Shown piece after piece: positions 63,586 through 64,000 of a stretch of 64,000 bases of DNA. Under the pieces are notes generated by a model. It saw only the letters and a list, made by a program, of their open reading frames with translations, did no database searches and was not told the origin of the DNA. The DNA comes from Pseudoprimorskyibacter insulae (GTDB lineage: Bacteria > Pseudomonadota > Alphaproteobacteria > Rhodobacterales > Rhodobacteraceae): the NCBI RefSeq assembly GCF_900302505.1, contig NZ_OMOJ01000002.1:682001-746000 (forward strand), given 5' to 3'. A program made the translations under genes and the position numbers. Positions within the stretch are counted from its first letter, which is position 1; the number at the start of each line of letters is the position of its first letter.

Positions 63586-64000
63586 ATGTATCGGATTGCG
63601 ATGGCCCTGTCTGTTGGGGCGGTTTTGGTGGGCTGTGCGCCCGGTTTCGAAGGCGGCAATAAGGCTCCGGGATGCGAAATGGCATCCGATGGCGCGTGTT
63701 TCTACGTCAACAGCCCTGTGCGGCTAAGCTCATCCATCACAACTCTGCCGGGGCGGCCTTACCCGTTCCGCAGCACTTTGGAATCGTTGCAGTTTGTGGA
63801 CTCTCAAGGCGGCGATTGGTTGGCACCTGAGGCGACGTTGACCGATGGCGCGTCCATTCCTCCGGCGTTTATTGAATCCATTGGATTGCCCAATAGCCCG
63901 CAGTTCGTGAATGCCGCCGTCATTCATGATGCCTATTGCGGCGTCGGTAACGAAGAAGGTCCGCGCTACCACACGCGCCATTGGAAGGCCGTACACCGCA
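63586..64000 (+). CDS. DUF1353-like lipoprotein (truncated by the window end)
   Basis: Open to the end of the window, so partial; 138 residues are visible. A lipoprotein signal MALSVGAVLVGC places the lipid cysteine at 17 from the ATG at 63586. The mature part contains TDGASIPPAF and AAVIHDAYC, the hallmarks of DUF1353, a family found in phage and bacterial envelope proteins. The function is unknown. The ATG directly follows the T tract of the hisG terminator. Confidence 0.8.
   Translation, partial: MYRIAMALSVGAVLVGCAPGFEGGNKAPGCEMASDGACFYVNSPVRLSSSITTLPGRPYPFRSTLESLQFVDSQGGDWLAPEATLTDGASIPPAFIESIGLPNSPQFVNAAVIHDAYCGVGNEEGPRYHTRHWKAVHR

Noticed and set aside
1-64000. tRNA, rRNA, CRISPR, transposase, integrase, prophage or toxin-antitoxin genes
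   Set aside because: Looked for in the gaps and among the small reading frames; none seen.

Overview
The window is a stretch of chromosome from an alphaproteobacterium, most likely of the Roseobacter group (Rhodobacterales). The evidence is the high G+C with strong third-position bias, the tolQRAB-pal-cpoB-tilS-ftsH order, the short HisG paired with HisZ, an SDHAF4-like protein, the fhs / chorismate-mutase-like / folD cluster, an xdhABC locus next to a BMP-type (nucleoside) ABC transporter, and dispersed intergenic hairpins of a kind I remember from roseobacters. The assignment is from family knowledge and was not checked by a search. No rRNA, tRNA, CRISPR array, transposase or phage gene was seen.

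Layout. 0.1-3.7 kb: meaB, rpmB, a probable copper pair (DUF2946-like protein and PCu(A)C chaperone), a class III-type sirtuin and a low-molecular-weight tyrosine phosphatase. 3.7-7 kb: a small membrane protein, a periplasmic DsrE-like protein, cytochrome b561 and lepA. 7.2-8.5 kb: one lower-G+C accessory gene of unknown function. 8.6-18.5 kb: a small lipoprotein, an unknown conserved-looking gene, ybgC, tolQRAB-pal-cpoB (cell-envelope constriction), tilS and ftsH. 18.6-24.4 kb: a Tam-like methyltransferase, a MOSC protein, the C1-folate cluster fhs / chorismate-mutase-like / folD and a membrane-anchored LytTR regulator. 24.4-31.6 kb: a hotdog thioesterase, the DNA-repair pair pdeM / Lhr-like helicase, an alpha-methylacyl-CoA racemase, a nitroreductase, a DAO-type flavoenzyme and a VOC protein.

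32-41.7 kb: pnp and rpsO, separated by two related secreted polysaccharide-lyase-like proteins; a membrane-anchored RTX repeat protein; a tightly overlapped truB-DUF1643-DUF5665 operon; rbfA with a phosphodiester-glycosidase-like gene; dapB; an SDHAF4-like assembly factor. 42-52.8 kb: rsmB, then a minus-strand purine locus xdhA-xdhB-xdhC, ABC ATPase, two permeases and the binding protein, which together suggest import of purine nucleosides or bases and oxidation of hypoxanthine/xanthine. 53-55 kb: an ArsR regulator with two SRPBCC proteins, and a TauE/SafE permease. 55.2-64 kb: dnaE, a lipoprotein with three spaced basic-aromatic motifs, slyX, the hisS-hisZ-hisG operon and a DUF1353-like lipoprotein cut by the window end.

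Most of the window is housekeeping sequence. I saw no clear new multi-gene system. The observations most worth a second look are: the DUF1353-like lipoprotein whose Shine-Dalgarno lies inside the hisG terminator hairpin; the lower-G+C gene at 7.2-8.5 kb; the lyase-like pair between rpsO and pnp; a gene-free, dyad-rich stretch at 31.7-32.0 kb; two matching operator-like boxes at the arsR promoter; two families of dispersed hairpin repeats; and the three-motif lipoprotein at 58.8 kb.
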